The notes under the pieces were generated by a model. The model saw only the letters and a program-made list of their open reading frames with translations. It ran no database searches and was not told the origin of the DNA. Shown piece by piece: positions 1-11,969 of a stretch of 64,000 nt of DNA (position 1 is its first letter; every line of letters begins with the position of its first letter). The position numbers were made by a program, and so were the translations under genes. The stretch covers positions 80,892,909 through 80,956,908 of the forward strand of contig OX638368.1 in NCBI GenBank assembly GCA_951812925.1, given 5' to 3'. Origin of the DNA: Calliopum simillimum. Lineage: Eukaryota > Arthropoda > Insecta > Diptera > Lauxaniidae.

Positions 1-734
1 TTCATTAAAACGTCGGATAAATTATAAGACTTTCTATAAAATAAATTTTTTGAAGTGGTATTCAAAACTAGATTTAATTTTTCTTTCAAGTTTATTGATG
101 AGTTTACTTTAACTCTATGGCTATTGTCCTCAATTTCGCAAGAAGTTTCAGTTTCAAATCTAGAGAGAATATGTTTTATCTCTACTTTAATGAGATTTAA
201 AGATAGAGCTTTACAGAAGTCATTATTGGGACTTGTCAAAAATGAAAAAATGTCAGATAAAATTCTTTCCACGAGCTTAAAGCCGCTTGAGACTATCTGA
301 GAAGTCATACAGAAACTCGTATGAGTTGTCAAATATGGCAACTCTGATAGTGGAAATGTAAATTTATAACACAAATGATTTATCAGAAGAAAACTCATAT
401 GAGTTATTTTGGCATTAAATTTGAGTCTATTTGAAAATAGAAGTCATAGGAGTTTTCAAATTTTTAAATGTTGTTTGAAAAATAAAAAATTAAAACAATT
501 TCAACAATATAAATTAAAAACAATAAAAAATTGACAGTCAGAGAAAAAATCATACAGAAAAACATAAGAGAACTAGTCTGAAGTGCCTTTTAGCAAAAAT
601 GATATTACTCAAAGCAGATTTTTCTTTCTTTATAATATCAATAGTGATTTTGATTGATTGAAGAGTACGACCTAATTGTTTAATAATTTTAAATTCGCTA
701 CAGTGGATCGAAGAAACCTTTAAGTCAATACAAG
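1..734 (-). pseudogene. 3' part of an older, decayed hAT-type transposase gene
   Basis: Read on the minus strand, the frame that ends at 3472 resumes at 734 after the inserted hAT element (735-3463) and continues as recognisable coding text to about 590. It then decays. A separate minus-strand frame is open from an ATG at 308 to the left edge of the window, about 100 codons with no stop, and may be the rest of the same protein. The stretch 310-560 is AT-rich with several copies of a word like ACTCATATGAGTT and has no coding signal. The hAT assignment rests on the adjoining fragment at 3472-3660. The 308-1 frame on its own is not recognised. Confidence 0.45.
727..734. repeat. 8-bp target-site duplication, left copy
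   Basis: AATACAAG directly abuts the left end of the hAT element. The identical octamer lies at 3464-3471 at its right end. Eight base pairs is the hAT-superfamily target size. Confidence 0.95.
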
Positions 735-3463
735 TAGTGATGTAACGAGTCGAATACTTTTTCGACTCGAGTCACTCGAGTCGAAAACCATTTTGACTCG
801 AATTGAAACTCGAGTTCACGAGTCACTTTTCAATACCAAGTTTACGATTTTTTAACTCGCTTAAATCGCTGCAAACGAAAATAAGTGACAGCCGACTCGT
901 TTACAATACTACTCAAATTAAAACTAAAGGAGCATAAAAGGAAACCAAATCAAAATTTTTTAATAAAAAACAAATCAAATAAAATATATTACATATATTT
1001 TGAGGAAAAGTAACAAAAATAGTGTTTTAAAAAGAAGCCATGTCAGTAAAATAAATTATCCTTTGAGTACTGCACTGCTCATAGCTTAAAAAAAATTAAA
1101 TTGGTTAACAATCAAAACAAAATCTTCAAAATGTATGTATTAACATTATTATTACTCTTTTAATTCTGCACTGCACCAACTATTAAGAAATAAAATTTGG
1201 TCACTTTTTTTAGGCGAAAGTCTGTTACGACGTTGATTCATTACCATCCCAGCCTTGGAAAATAGTCTCTCTGATGGTACCGATGTGGCAGGTATACACA
1301 AATATTTGCAGGACATTTTATAAAGCAAAGGAAATATATTTTTCCTTTCTTCCCAAAACTGAATAGGATTTTGATTTCGATCTAAATATGGTAAATCAAG
1401 ATATTGCCTGACTGTTATTGTTGCTGAAGATATTGGGGTTTGCTTGGTTGCTGACTCCGAAATTCTCTTATCTAACTGTTCCCAAAGGTTATCCTCACGA
1501 TTTTCATTCGAATTGACTTGAATTGTTGAACTTTGTGGTTGAGTGTGATGTAATATTAGCTGGTTTTCTGAAAGTTCCTCAATTATCCATTTTTGCGCAT
1601 TCTCTGCATTGTATTCTAGTCCAAAAGCCTTTTTTTTAAACCGAGGATCAAGGAATGTTGCTTTTGATGCCGTTCTGTTACTTTCATAAACGCTTAGACG
1701 TTTCTCAGTGACCTCAAGTAATGAACACTGCAAATGCCTTGCTACTTCAGTTTTAAAAACTTTATTTTTAATTGTGTTTTGCAGTCCTCTTGTCAGTGGT
1801 ATTACATAAGACAAAGTTGGGTACAGTTCCCCAGATAGAATAATGGTCATTTTTTCAAAAGGTTTCAAAACGGAAACGCACTCTTCAAGTATATCCCATT
1901 CTGAAGAGCTCAGGTTTGGTGGTGGCGATGGCAAAAGTGAAAATGTTGCTGACAAAGGGACTTTTAGCTGTACTAATTTTTCTATCATTAATAAAGTGGA
2001 GTTCCACCTTGTGGGTACGTCTTGAATTACATTTAGTTCTTCTAAACCCATTTGTTTTTGAATATCTTTTAACTTGTAATACGCTTTGCTGCTTAGCTTA
2101 AAATGAGTAACTATATTTCGAGGCTTAGCTAATAGTTCAATCAATTGATTTTTTAAATAATTATTTTCTGCGTTTTCTTTGTCTTTTACTGTACAATCTC
2201 TAACGGCAAGATCAAGTGTGTGAGCAACGCAGTAATGATTACGCTTCATCAAATATTGACTAATAGCCTTTTTCATATTACTGGCATTGTCGGTTACAAC
2301 GGTAACAACTTTATCACTAATTTTCCAATCTTCTAAAATTTTTCGCAAGGCATCAGCAATATTAGAAGATGAGTGATCTACAGGTATTTCGGCAGTTGAT
2401 AAAATAAAAGAATTAAGTTTCAAATCCAGTATAAAATGGGCTGTTGCAGATATAAAACTTTTATTACTATCGGATGTCCAAATATCAGTGGTTAAAGCCA
2501 CATTTTTGACCATATCTAATTTTTGCTTAAGGGCTTCTGAGCAGATTGCATATCTTTCACTTAGCATTTTTTCGGAAAGCAACTTTCGAGACGGAAGTGT
2601 ATAGTCGGGATTAAGTTTTCGCGTAAACCTTCTAAATCCCTTATTCTCAACAATTTGCAACGGCTGAAAGTCTAAAACAATCATATCGAGTAAAGCTTCG
2701 TCAGCCGCTCTTTGATTCACTTTTGTGGGTGCGATTAATCGCATTTGCATTTGACGTTTGGGACGGGAATCATTCCTATCAGCAACTAAATCAATTACCT
2801 GTGGCCCATAAAAATTACTTGTAGCAGTTTCTGATGACTGTTCTGTTCTATTCTGCACTGGGTAATTTACATCTTTTTCAACAACTTGTGGGTCACCTGA
2901 GCATTGCAAAAATTGAATTGGATGTTTCCTTTTTAGATGCGCCATGAGGTTTGAAGTGTTGCCAAAATGCTTATAGGAGCATGAGCACAACTTGCAATGA
3001 ACTCTGTTATCATTGGATTTGTTATAAAATTCCCATACTACTGATTTTTTATTTTCCCGAGGCATGGTTTTGATTTAAAAATTTTTTCAAATCAAGTAAA
3101 TTTTTCTCTTTTTTATAAATAAATTCGCAATTACTCGTTGTCCAGCGACCTCCTTTAATTTAAGCGAATACACGAATAGCACACACATACACACAAAATT
3201 TGTTGTGCAGTCGTCAAAAATACATAAGCAGATTTTCAACGATTGTTTTGCTTTTACGTTTTAACGTGCATTCGTGTCGCATTCGTCAAGTATATTGACA
3301 GCGCAAAACAAACGAGTTCGAAAAAAATTGCGAATTTATTTAACGATTTTACCTCGCCACATTTTTTGACAACTCGAGTAGTGTTGAAAAGTGAGTCGAG
3401 TTGACTCGAATTCAAGTTTGACTCGAGTAACCGAGTAAAAATACTCGACTCGTCACATCACTA
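735..3463 (-). mobile_element. Complete hAT DNA transposon, 2,729 bp
   Basis: The ends are inverted repeats: TAGTGATGTAACGAGTCGA at the left, and at the right (reverse complement) TAGTGATGTGACGAGTCGA, running imperfectly for about 30 bp. Both are flanked by the 8-bp duplication AATACAAG. Just inside each end are clusters of the word GACTCGAGT in both orientations (about 766-830 and 3374-3455), the usual arrangement of hAT transposase-binding subterminal repeats. The only long frame is the uninterrupted transposase at 1152-3065. Intact ends, intact duplication and an open reading frame make this a recent and possibly still active insertion. It interrupts an older hAT gene on the same strand. 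Confidence 0.95.
1152..3065 (-). CDS. hAT-family transposase with BED zinc finger (637 aa)
   Basis: This enzyme cuts and rejoins the ends of its own element in the nucleus. The N-terminus is a BED-type zinc finger with Cys24, Cys27, His43 and His48. A central RNase-H-like catalytic region follows, with the acidic motifs TTDIWTS (about residue 195) and TDNASN (about 260) and the usual DxPTRWNS block (about 365). The C-terminal 70 residues form the hAT dimerisation domain, with FWEERK, SVPSERLFS and LFLNSW. The length is normal for a ZBED-like hAT transposase and there is no stop or frameshift. The ATG at 3065 starts just before the BED finger and is the natural start. About 400 bp of untranslated element DNA lies beyond it before the terminal repeat. 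Confidence 0.95.
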   Translation of the reverse strand: MPRENKKSVVWEFYNKSNDNRVHCKLCSCSYKHFGNTSNLMAHLKRKHPIQFLQCSGDPQVVEKDVNYPVQNRTEQSSETATSNFYGPQVIDLVADRNDSRPKRQMQMRLIAPTKVNQRAADEALLDMIVLDFQPLQIVENKGFRRFTRKLNPDYTLPSRKLLSEKMLSERYAICSEALKQKLDMVKNVALTTDIWTSDSNKSFISATAHFILDLKLNSFILSTAEIPVDHSSSNIADALRKILEDWKISDKVVTVVTDNASNMKKAISQYLMKRNHYCVAHTLDLAVRDCTVKDKENAENNYLKNQLIELLAKPRNIVTHFKLSSKAYYKLKDIQKQMGLEELNVIQDVPTRWNSTLLMIEKLVQLKVPLSATFSLLPSPPPNLSSSEWDILEECVSVLKPFEKMTIILSGELYPTLSYVIPLTRGLQNTIKNKVFKTEVARHLQCSLLEVTEKRLSVYESNRTASKATFLDPRFKKKAFGLEYNAENAQKWIIEELSENQLILHHTQPQSSTIQVNSNENREDNLWEQLDKRISESATKQTPISSATITVRQYLDLPYLDRNQNPIQFWEERKNIFPLLYKMSCKYLCIPATSVPSERLFSKAGMVMNQRRNRLSPKKSDQILFLNSWCSAELKE

Positions 3464-3471
3464 AATACAAG
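3464..3471. repeat. 8-bp target-site duplication, right copy
   Basis: AATACAAG, identical to 727-734, marks the right border of the hAT element. Confidence 0.95.
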
Positions 3472-3756
3472 CTGTTTTTATGCTACTCTCAAGCATAATA
3501 AAGTGCTGCAGCATATCTAAAAGACTACTCCATCTCGTTTTGCAATCTAAGATTAACTTCAGCTCTTTATTATGTTCAATTTTAACATAATGTTGTAAGA
3601 CTTCGTTTTTTGTTGGTGATTTTTGGAACATTCTAACAAATTTTTTTAACCTAAAAAACTTACTAAAGAAATCCCGGGATTAGTAGCACTGATCCCGGGA
3701 TTTTCGGGACTGCAAAAAGGCTCGAATCCCGGGATCCCGGGACTGAAATCCCTAGT
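3472..3756 (-). pseudogene. Older hAT element: terminus and transposase fragment
   Basis: On the minus strand the right border at about 3756 begins AGGGATTTCAGTCCCGG, followed by repeated ATCCCGGGA words (3670-3750), resembling a hAT end with subterminal repeats. From about 3650 a decayed frame reads like a hAT transposase core, with the block KTRWSSLLDML near 3540. It runs straight into the insertion point of the younger hAT element and continues at 734. The N-terminal coding part is missing, so this copy was internally deleted before it was split. The family is inferred from the RW motif and the end sequence. Confidence 0.6.
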
Positions 3757-3953
3757 TGACACACAGCTTTCGTTGTAAAATCAGTATAACTATTAACTAT
3801 AAATACCAAGACTGAAAAGCGGTCTTGGTCTTGATGATTATCATGGCCAAGCAGTCTTGGTCCTGCAAAGATATCAGCGCCTTGTTCTTGGTCTCTCAAA
3901 ATTACCAAGACCAATAACAAGACTCGAGACCAAGACTAATTTTGCTAAGCCCC
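3757..3953. mobile_element. Terminal fragment of a hAT-like element with CCAAGAC repeats
   Basis: The segment is dense in CCAAGAC/GTCTTGG words in both orientations (about ten between 3800 and 3940). It ends at 3953 in a sequence which, reverse-complemented, starts CAATGGGGCTTAGC. Densely repeated subterminal words next to a CA-starting end are typical of hAT elements. No partner end was found in the window, so it is probably a remnant cut off by the neighbouring hAT. Confidence 0.4.
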
Positions 3954-5620
3954 ATTGAAGAATGAGAAAATTTTTTTTTTTAATACGATTCTTTTATTTC
4001 CATGCCCCCTGCAATCAAAAACAAAAAACAAAATTTGCACATGAAAACAAGAAAAAGAGCCTGTCTCCTGGTTAACTCCCAGAAACGTTATCAAATGTTG
4101 ATACATTACAGTCGTCTGCTTCAACTTCTTCCATGACGCAAGTTGTTGGTGTGTCTACACTTCTTGCGGCAATTGACTTAAATGACTTATATTAACTTTC
4201 AATAAATTTCCAGCAACAAGTTACATTTGTACGGGAAGGACAAGAAACAAAACAAAATTTATAGTGCATACATTTGCGTCATGATGACTTCGATGGATGC
4301 GATGTATGTATTCTCTTAAAACTTTAAGCATAGGGCCAGTGGGATAAACATCTCAATTTATTTGGAACACGCAGCGTTTTATTATTTCAAAAAGTTAAAT
4401 TGTAACCCAACGTCTTCAATTGCAATTTGCAAACGTTCAATTCTGACTGCTTTCTCTCCAATATCGGCATCAACAAGGAACAATCGAATTGGAAGTTTGG
4501 TTTCAATAAAAGTCAAAAGAAAATAACTTAATTTTAGGTGTGTTTATTTATGCCTACAAGTTCAAATTTTTATGAAAACTACTTGAGATACTCCAATGCA
4601 TTCTGGACACTATTTATTCCATATTTCAACACTCCCATCATCTTCAATTTCAATAAATTTTGACTCATTGCATGCTAAATTGCTAAGCATTTTGTGCCCT
4701 GTAGTATCATGTTCGCTATATGCATTGATAGCATTGTGCCAAACATCTAACGGCAGTCCGCGAAGCATTTTCAATCTAAAATCAATGACTAGTGTAACAC
4801 TAGTAGTGTAAAGATTAATGGCATCAGTATCTCAAAGATTATTAGCATATTATTGCTTTGATAAACACTTCGCATGAGGCGCAACGAATAAAAACCAGGT
4901 TCAGAAAAGGGAAATTTAGCACCTCTTCCATGATGGGTTTTCCAATCTCATATTGATTAAAATTTAGTGATGAGTAACGTGGCAGCAAATTTTGTTTACT
5001 GTCAAATTTGTTTGAATTTTTCAGGTTTGTATCTATGATAATGACAAAAGTGAGCTAGGCAACTGTGAAATTGGAAGATATTTAAGGGCCGCTTAAGTTA
5101 CCCTAATGGTTTAGATAAGCTAAAGCTTAAGCTCACACTGTGAAATTGGCCCTAAGTATGCTACTGATACTCTTGTAACTATTTTAAGGCGAATCTCCTT
5201 CTTTTACCTGGCTTATACCATTCAGGTCAGGGTGCGCTAAGTGATGCGTTTGATAAATTCATCAATTGATGAGCTGCTTTAACTTCTTCAGGATTATCAT
5301 CCATTTTAAAATTGCTGTTGCTGGTGCATGAGTTTGCTGAAATTGTGCCCAACAAAATAACCGATTTTTCTTCCTTAGTTCTGCGGGGCGTTTTGCCACC
5401 AAGAACTTATAAGCACTTATTCGCCGTATTTTCTTGAATTTTCTTTAGTCGGATATCAAACATCTTCGTTTATAAATTAGGTTCCCGCTTCTCAGAACTT
5501 CAGTGAAAAACAGTCATGATTTTGCGCCAAAATCCGTAATGGCCGTGTGTGTGAAAAAAAAAATGTTTCTTTGTTCTGATTCACACAGAACTTGATAGTT
5601 GTAATTTCTTTCTTATCCAA
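3954..5620 (-). other. Non-coding stretch with unrecognised decayed minus-strand coding traces
   Basis: There is no intact gene. On the minus strand, short protein-like stretches with stops and shifts appear around 5460-5270 and 4800-4590; the latter includes DVWHNAINAYSEHD and IEIEDDGSVEIW. Composition and frame continuity suggest an old gene or transposon protein, but I do not recognise it. The rest is AT-rich and featureless. Confidence 0.3.
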
Positions 5621-5695
5621 AATTGGTCAGTGACATACTTAATTTTGATAAAAAAAGAATATCACAGTGATATACGGAATGTAACGCTTTACGTA

Positions 5696-6161
5696 TGGAC
5701 TAGTTTACACAGACATTCATAATCAAAATAATGACGAATTTTTTTGCTTCATGACTAAAACTATATTTTGTTCACATTCATGTGATTTTAGATAACTAGT
5801 ACTATTTAACTTCTTTTTAATGCTATTTACTTATTTTAATACTTTTTTGTATTATTTTTTCATGCGACAAATTTGTGTCAAACTGTGAGTTAATTTTGTT
5901 TGCTCTCTCAAATTTTGTTGGTACTGATTCAAAGATTGCTATTAACCACTTATTTCATCCATCTCGTCGATTTCTTCACGAAAACTGTATTATTTTACTC
6001 CCAAAAGGAACAAATTGTGAAACATATTACAACACAGCTCTGTTTTTGTGAAATATTTTACAACACAACTCTGTTTGATTTCGTGAAGTGGCATCGTTTG
6101 CTCATTCATTTCATGATTAAAAAAATCACCTTTGATTATGAATGCCTATGTAAACTAGCCC
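5696..6161. mobile_element. MITE with ACTAGTTTACA terminal repeats
   Basis: The ends are inverted: GGACTAGTTTACACAGACAT at 5697 and, reverse-complemented from the right, GGGCTAGTTTACATAGGCAT, continuing through CATAATCAAA. The copy B sequence of the host element (around 52297) is continuous at this point, which confirms an insertion. There is no long frame. The target duplication is probably TA but is ambiguous by one base. Confidence 0.75.
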
Positions 6162-7047
6162 TAAATCACAATGATATCAAAAACGGATATCAAAATGATA
6201 TCAAAAAAGATATCAAAATGATATCAAAAAAAGATATCAAAATGATATCAAAAAATAATGTACAAAAATTGTATATGATTTTGATATCCATTTCTGATAC
6301 AAAATTAACATAACCAATTTTGAGTCAGATAACTAAAGCGACGCAGATAATGGCGAAATTTTGCAATATTGTGATTGATCGTCGGCAACAAGTTTTTAGA
6401 AATCGCCCACATGCAGCAAATGAATGAAGTGTCGGTGTTTTTTATCTCAATTATATGTTTGTGCTTTTTCACTTACTGAAATCGGCTACGCGTCCGTTTT
6501 CCATAGTTTTTGTTTTCCCAACCACAGGCTGCATGCAGCAACTGAATGGAGTGTCGGTTTTTTTGCACTCAATTATATATGTGTGCTTTTCACTAATTTC
6601 ATTACAAAATTCACTTATTGGCTGCGCGTTTGTCTTCTATAGTTATCTTTCCATAAAATCCACAAACGAAAACGTCAATTTTGACATATCAGCAGCTGAC
6701 AAATTTTTGATATCATTTTGATATACATTTCTGATATAAAATTGGCATGTTTTTCAATGACATCAAAAATATATCAAAAAGATATACAAAAATTGTATAG
6801 CTGAATCATTTTTGATATCATTTTGATATACATTTCTGATACAAAATTGACATGTTTTTCAATGATATCAAAAATATATCAAAAAGATGTACAAAAATTG
6901 TATATCAGCAGCTGATACATTTTTGATATCATTTTGTTATACATTTCTGATACAAAATTGACATGTTTTTCAATGATATCAAAAATATATCAAATAGATA
7001 TATGTGCAAAAATTGTATATCAGCAACTGATGCATTTTTGATATCAT

Positions 7048-7270
7048 TGTTTAAACCTTCGATAGGTCAGCGGAATAAAACACAATAATTATTGTGGAAA
7101 AAGGAACTTTGTCCAAAAAAACCACATTTATTCTCAGCACACAAAAAGTACAATAAAAATCACAACTTTTCACTACAATAGCTCAAATAATACTGATACA
7201 TTATACAAATATGAAAATACATTTTGTTGATTCTCTGAGAAAAACTCGTATACAGGGTGTATACGATACA
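7048..7270 (-). repeat. LTR of BEL/Pao composite (3' LTR in element sense)
   Basis: 223 bp, starting TGTTTAAACC and ending CGATACA. It differs from the right LTR by one substitution and one A-run indel. It is flanked on the left by target duplication ATCAT. Confidence 0.93.
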
Positions 7271-7289
7271 GTGCCCGCAAAAACCAGCA

Positions 7290-9750
7290 GGTTTTTAATA
7301 ATGATGCCCATCTCAATTAATTTGCTCAGATGGCTCGTCTGCAGTTTCGACAGACAAAATACAGATTTTCTGCACGGGTCGCTTCAATCGATTTGGCGTT
7401 TGCATCACAACTGATATAGATCCTTCCCAGAGACCATTGTGCTGAGGGAAATACTTCGCTCTTGATGCTTAAGTGATAATACACTTCTCGCCCTTGACAC
7501 TTCTCACATACTATTTTCAGCTCTTTATTCGCACCAACAAAAGATGTACCATTATCGCTGCAAATTTGCTCACAACGCCTTCGTCTGCAAATAAAACGCT
7601 CATAGCAAGCAATGAAAGATAAATAAGTTAAATCTGTCATAGTATCAATGTACACTGCTCGTATCTTTAAACAAGCAACATTAGCTACCTAACATTTTTT
7701 ATTAAATACCACCTACTCAAACAACCGTTTAATGACAAAATTTACCAGCATTATCTTAACCTGTATATAAGAAAGGTTTACCAATTCTTACTCTTTTTCT
7801 CACATTTTGCAATATATCGCGCACAAATTACATTTTGCTCCATAATCACGTTCTCCAAAACTAATGTCTTGCAAATTGCATCAGTACTTACACAGCACCA
7901 TGCATTGTCACTCTATCTCATTAGGCACATCAGCTCTGTTATTCTGCTGCCCACTCTTATTATTTAAAATGGAATTCAAAAATTCAATTGAACTCCCGTG
8001 CTGCACATGTTTTTTTTCTTTTATCACGGGTATTCATTTCGCAAAGTCTTTCTTTTTTCAGCAGAACTTCAATTATTCTTTTCTCATCTCTCAAAGGGCA
8101 AGCACCTGTTTCCCATTGCGCTTCGACTGTCAATCATTAGCTTTATGCCTGGCTCCATCGATAAATTTTAGCACAAATGCTAAAATATCTATAACATTCT
8201 CCAAGTTGTGCGCATTCTCCAATCTGACAGCCCAGCCGATGGCCGGAATATATTTTTGCATGTACTTATATGATCATATTTTAATATAATGCTGAGCACA
8301 TGCAATTCAGCCTACATACTTTCTGACCAGCAATTCTAAAATTTACTCCACTCTTTTGGAGCATGCAAATACTTTTCATAATCGACTATCTCTTTTGAAG
8401 AAAACCTCGGCTCTATAAATTATCCGAGCTATATTTGGTGTTAATATTTGGCCAATCTCACTGCTGCTCATAATTTCTGATAAGGTTCCAATAAGGTACC
8501 ATTTGTGAATCGCACCGCAGGAAGTATTCACAACCTGCCCAGCCTATTTCCTCCAGCACTTTGGTCAGAAGTTGAACCAACAATCTTGCGCCAAACACTC
8601 TAATCTTGACACTGTTTCCATTTCCTACAGTGTTGCACGCGCTTTTGATGCTTAAAGTTTCACTGAAACTCTCATGCTTTGCTCCATTGTCACATAAATC
8701 ACTGCACCATATATAATGCATCGGAAAACCATGTATCTGCACCTGTGTGCACGCAATCCACCTGCTAATAATGAAATTTTCAAAATAGCAAATTCTTTCT
8801 CCAGCGCTATTCTATCTCATAATGAACATTTTTGCTTAATCTCTACTAATTTTCCATATAAAAAGCTCAAAATCACCGCTCTTCAAAAAAGCAGTGACCA
8901 TATCCCTTACTAAGCGCCTATATCTCCGTATATGCACCCATTGCGCAATCATGCATTTAAAAATCTTGCTGTATTATATCAGTAGCCAAAAAGAATACCT
9001 CTTCGGCCCCTCTTGCATATTGAATCAAAGCTCCTACTGCGCTCTGTGTAGATGATGTCATACCATATTTCATAACTGTCAACCAATATTTATGCAATGT
9101 GTCGACCTTAACATTATCTTAATATCAGCATAAATCGCAATTGTATACCTTCTAAAACGCATAATTAAATGACATAGGTTTTTCTACATCTTATCAAACA
9201 ATTGCTTTGATGCAAAGGCACGCCTGTTTCAGTCGAACCGTTTACAACAAAGACCACTCTAAATTTTATTTCATGACGCAATTAAAAATTACCTTGCTCT
9301 GCTCTACCAGTGTCTTTTCTCAAATGCTTAAGTTCGTGATATTTTCATAAAAGCAATATAAGTATTTTGCTTCAATGCACAATCTATCTCCAATCGCTTC
9401 TCTTAAAACATGAACCATTTAAACATTCAATAATTCTTTTTTAAAGGAATAGTTACTGTAAAAAGCCTTAAACTATCTCTAAAATATGTTTACAAAAATT
9501 GTCTTTGGATATTTGTTCTTCTTCTGGTCTCAAATGTTTCAGCTCAGCAACTTGATCTAGTTGCCAAATCCGCAGCAATTTCTCATCCAAATGTTCCTTA
9601 TTAGCGCACTCTACAGAAGCCATATTCGCCTCCTGTATTTGCTCTTGCTCAAAAATAATTTCTCCAAATGCGATAATAAAACCGTAGCTCCATTCTCATC
9701 GTGCAAACTCATTGCTCTGACCGTTCTACCATTTACTATCAGAAGAAGAA
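7290..9750 (-). pseudogene. Decayed BEL/Pao pol (reverse transcriptase, RNase H, integrase)
   Basis: The fragments are read right to left. At 9740-9560 lies the region just upstream of the reverse transcriptase, with the hallmark RIWQLDQV and RPEEEQ. The RT follows in broken frames to about 8800. An RNase-H-like stretch at 8742-8458 has the CDSQMVPYW motif. The integrase core at 7655-7326 has CSDNGTSFVGANKEL, which retains its catalytic Asp. There are many stops and frame changes, and the region is much shorter than a normal BEL pol, so large deletions have occurred. The family call rests on the integrase and RNase H motifs. Confidence 0.8.
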
Positions 9751-11262
9751 AAATAATAAAGAAATACATTTATAAATAATAATAAATTTAAACAATTATT
9801 GTAACACTCGGAGTACATTTTAGCATCATGCCTAGTTCTTTTTGTTTTAAATGGCGTTCATTTTAGAAAATTTTGGTTTTTAGATCTATCCCTTAGCCAG
9901 ATATTTGACTAATTTTTTGTTTGGTTGTAAGCTGCATGTTAGCAACACCTTTCTCTATAGATTTGTGCAGACAAAGCACACTGTTGTGCAGCTCCGCGGC
10001 ACATACTGGCTATAATTTTCTCCGCAGCACTGCGCGCATTTGGCAAATTTCTCGATTGATCTCACACATTACATGCAGCGAATTGCCCTTTAGGATTCTG
10101 CTCTCTCTAGTTATAACAAAGCCTGCCGCTCTGTTATGCTCCCATTGACGCGCTGTCTCTCACTATCACCATTTCCCAATGCTATATTCACCATATGTTG
10201 TAACTATTGAGCTTTGTTGAAAATTTAATTGATGTCCTTATCTATTTTGATATATAATATAAGAATAATAAAAATAATAAAAAGGAAAAATAATGCCTGT
10301 ATAAATTTATCCTATTCCTTTAATTTTATATAAAGCGCCAAAACCTTTACCATCATTTGGGTTTTATGTAATATTTTGTGCCTATGTGCCACTGTGAGTG
10401 ATTGCCTTTGCCTCGCACACAAACTCATTTGAGTTCGCATCATATACGATACAAACTCTCTTGCTCTTTTGCGTTTCGCTCTATGAAACGTCTTATTATA
10501 TAAACACTTATTGCACACATACAAGCCCATATCAATTTGACATGAACTAATTTGCACTGTAGCTCTTGGTACCATTTGCTCTTGGTCATCTTGCTCTTGC
10601 ACAATTTACTCTCTTTGAATATCGGTGACGATACCCAAAAATGACCAAAATGCTCTACCTATTTTCATAACATGCATGTTACTACTTGCTAAGAATCTGT
10701 GAGTGTGAAAAACGTATATGAAGCCGCTGCCTCACTGTAACAGAAACATGATCAACGCATTTGATCAATTTCATACACCCTAATAAACAATGTGTTTGTA
10801 TAAAACAAAAAAACGCACGAAAAGACGCTACCTCACATTTGCCTGCGTTTCTCTTCTTTCTGTTCTACACATAAGCCGCAAAAGAAAGAGAAAATAGAAT
10901 AAAAAAATAAAAGCCCTTTTACGCATACGAAAAACAGTACACGCACTCTCAATTTCTATGCACTCACACTAACAACTATGATGCTGCAAGCAAAACGCAG
11001 ACACGCACTCAAAGCAATCTGCTCATTTCGCTTTTGTTATTATTTATCAAAAACTAAATGCACAATAGGTGCGTTTTCGTGGCAAGTGGGCTTAAATGTG
11101 CTAACGGCGGGTCGAACAAAACGCTGCATTGTGAATAGCACTTTCGAAAATGATGTTCTTCTTTATTAACAGCTGACATTTGTTTATGTTTCGGTTTTTT
11201 TTTTTTTTTGTTTAATTTTTTACAAAATTTTCTAGAAAAAATTAAATAGTTTTCTACAGAAA
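9751..11262 (-). other. Probable gag remnant and unassigned sequence
   Basis: Between 10150 and 9920 the minus strand gives cysteine/histidine-rich text reminiscent of a BEL gag zinc-knuckle region, but no frame stays open. From about 10620 to 11262 there is no coding signal. The last 100 bp before 11263 may be upstream DNA of the captured P32 copy. Confidence 0.3.
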
Positions 11263-11950
11263 AATGAATGGTTCGAACAAAGTCACATTATGTTTTTTCA
11301 ATATCGGCGCCAGTGCCAAGGAAAATTCGCTGAAAAATATTTTCGGTAAAAGCAACTTACAGCATTTGGCACATGTCGAAAAATCCAGATTATTCGGGTA
11401 ATGGACATGCTATGGTTTTAAATGTTCAAAAGCCAAGCTTAGGATGTAGCTGCGGTTATGGTATTAAACATCACATTCACACCAAGGGTGAACGCGAACT
11501 GGTTGAGTTTAACTAATTGTCGCAGAGCGTAAAGCACAAAAAGCAAAAGTTGTGCCAACTGCTTTGGATGGATTCACTTGTCGTCAGTTTCAACGTCAAT
11601 CATATAGTTGACACTGAGGAAGAACCCGAAATTGATCCAAATGCTGATGAACCCGATATGGGTGAAATGCGTAGCAAGCCACAATTTCCTACAAAGAAAA
11701 CCACAGGAGGACGACCAATGACCAAAAAATTTATGAGATGTGTATTTTCGAAGGCGAGTGGAATGATAATGTATACGCTGTTGCTGGTGATGTGCTCGAT
11801 GGTTATCTATATGATTTACTTATGAATTTATTTGAAGAGAAGGGTATCAGCAATGAATTTGTTGAAAAATTGTCTGACCACTTTGCAGCAATGTACCACC
11901 GGGTCTTGATTAATATGAAGAAGGTCGCTGCTTTGGTTTTGGATAGTTTA
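11263..11950 (+). pseudogene. P32: Broken copy of P32 (mitochondrial C1QBP/MAM33-family protein)
   Basis: The family is a trimeric acidic mitochondrial matrix protein. Scattered over three frames are the expected blocks in order: a CSCGYG cysteine cluster followed by HTKGERELVEF (about 11440-11510), VAERKAQKAKVVP (11520), VSFNVNH then EEEPEIDPNADEPDMGEM (11590-11670), and the conserved C-terminal YEGEWND-like and VYAVAGDVLDGYLYDLL (11740-11820) with EKGISNEFVEKLSD (11840-11880). Frameshifts and a deletion after the KPQF block break it. It lies antisense to the surrounding LTR element and next to a TANGO2-like fragment on the same strand. The identification rests on the block order and is confident; the copy cannot be functional. 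Confidence 0.85.
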
Positions 11951-11969
11951 CCATCAGCACATTTCGAAA

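Noticed and set aside
5900..6313. 137-codon plus-strand frame with a repeated I-K-M-I-S-K motif
   Set aside because: It crosses the end of a MITE into GATATCA repeats; the repeating peptide is a by-product of the DNA repeat.
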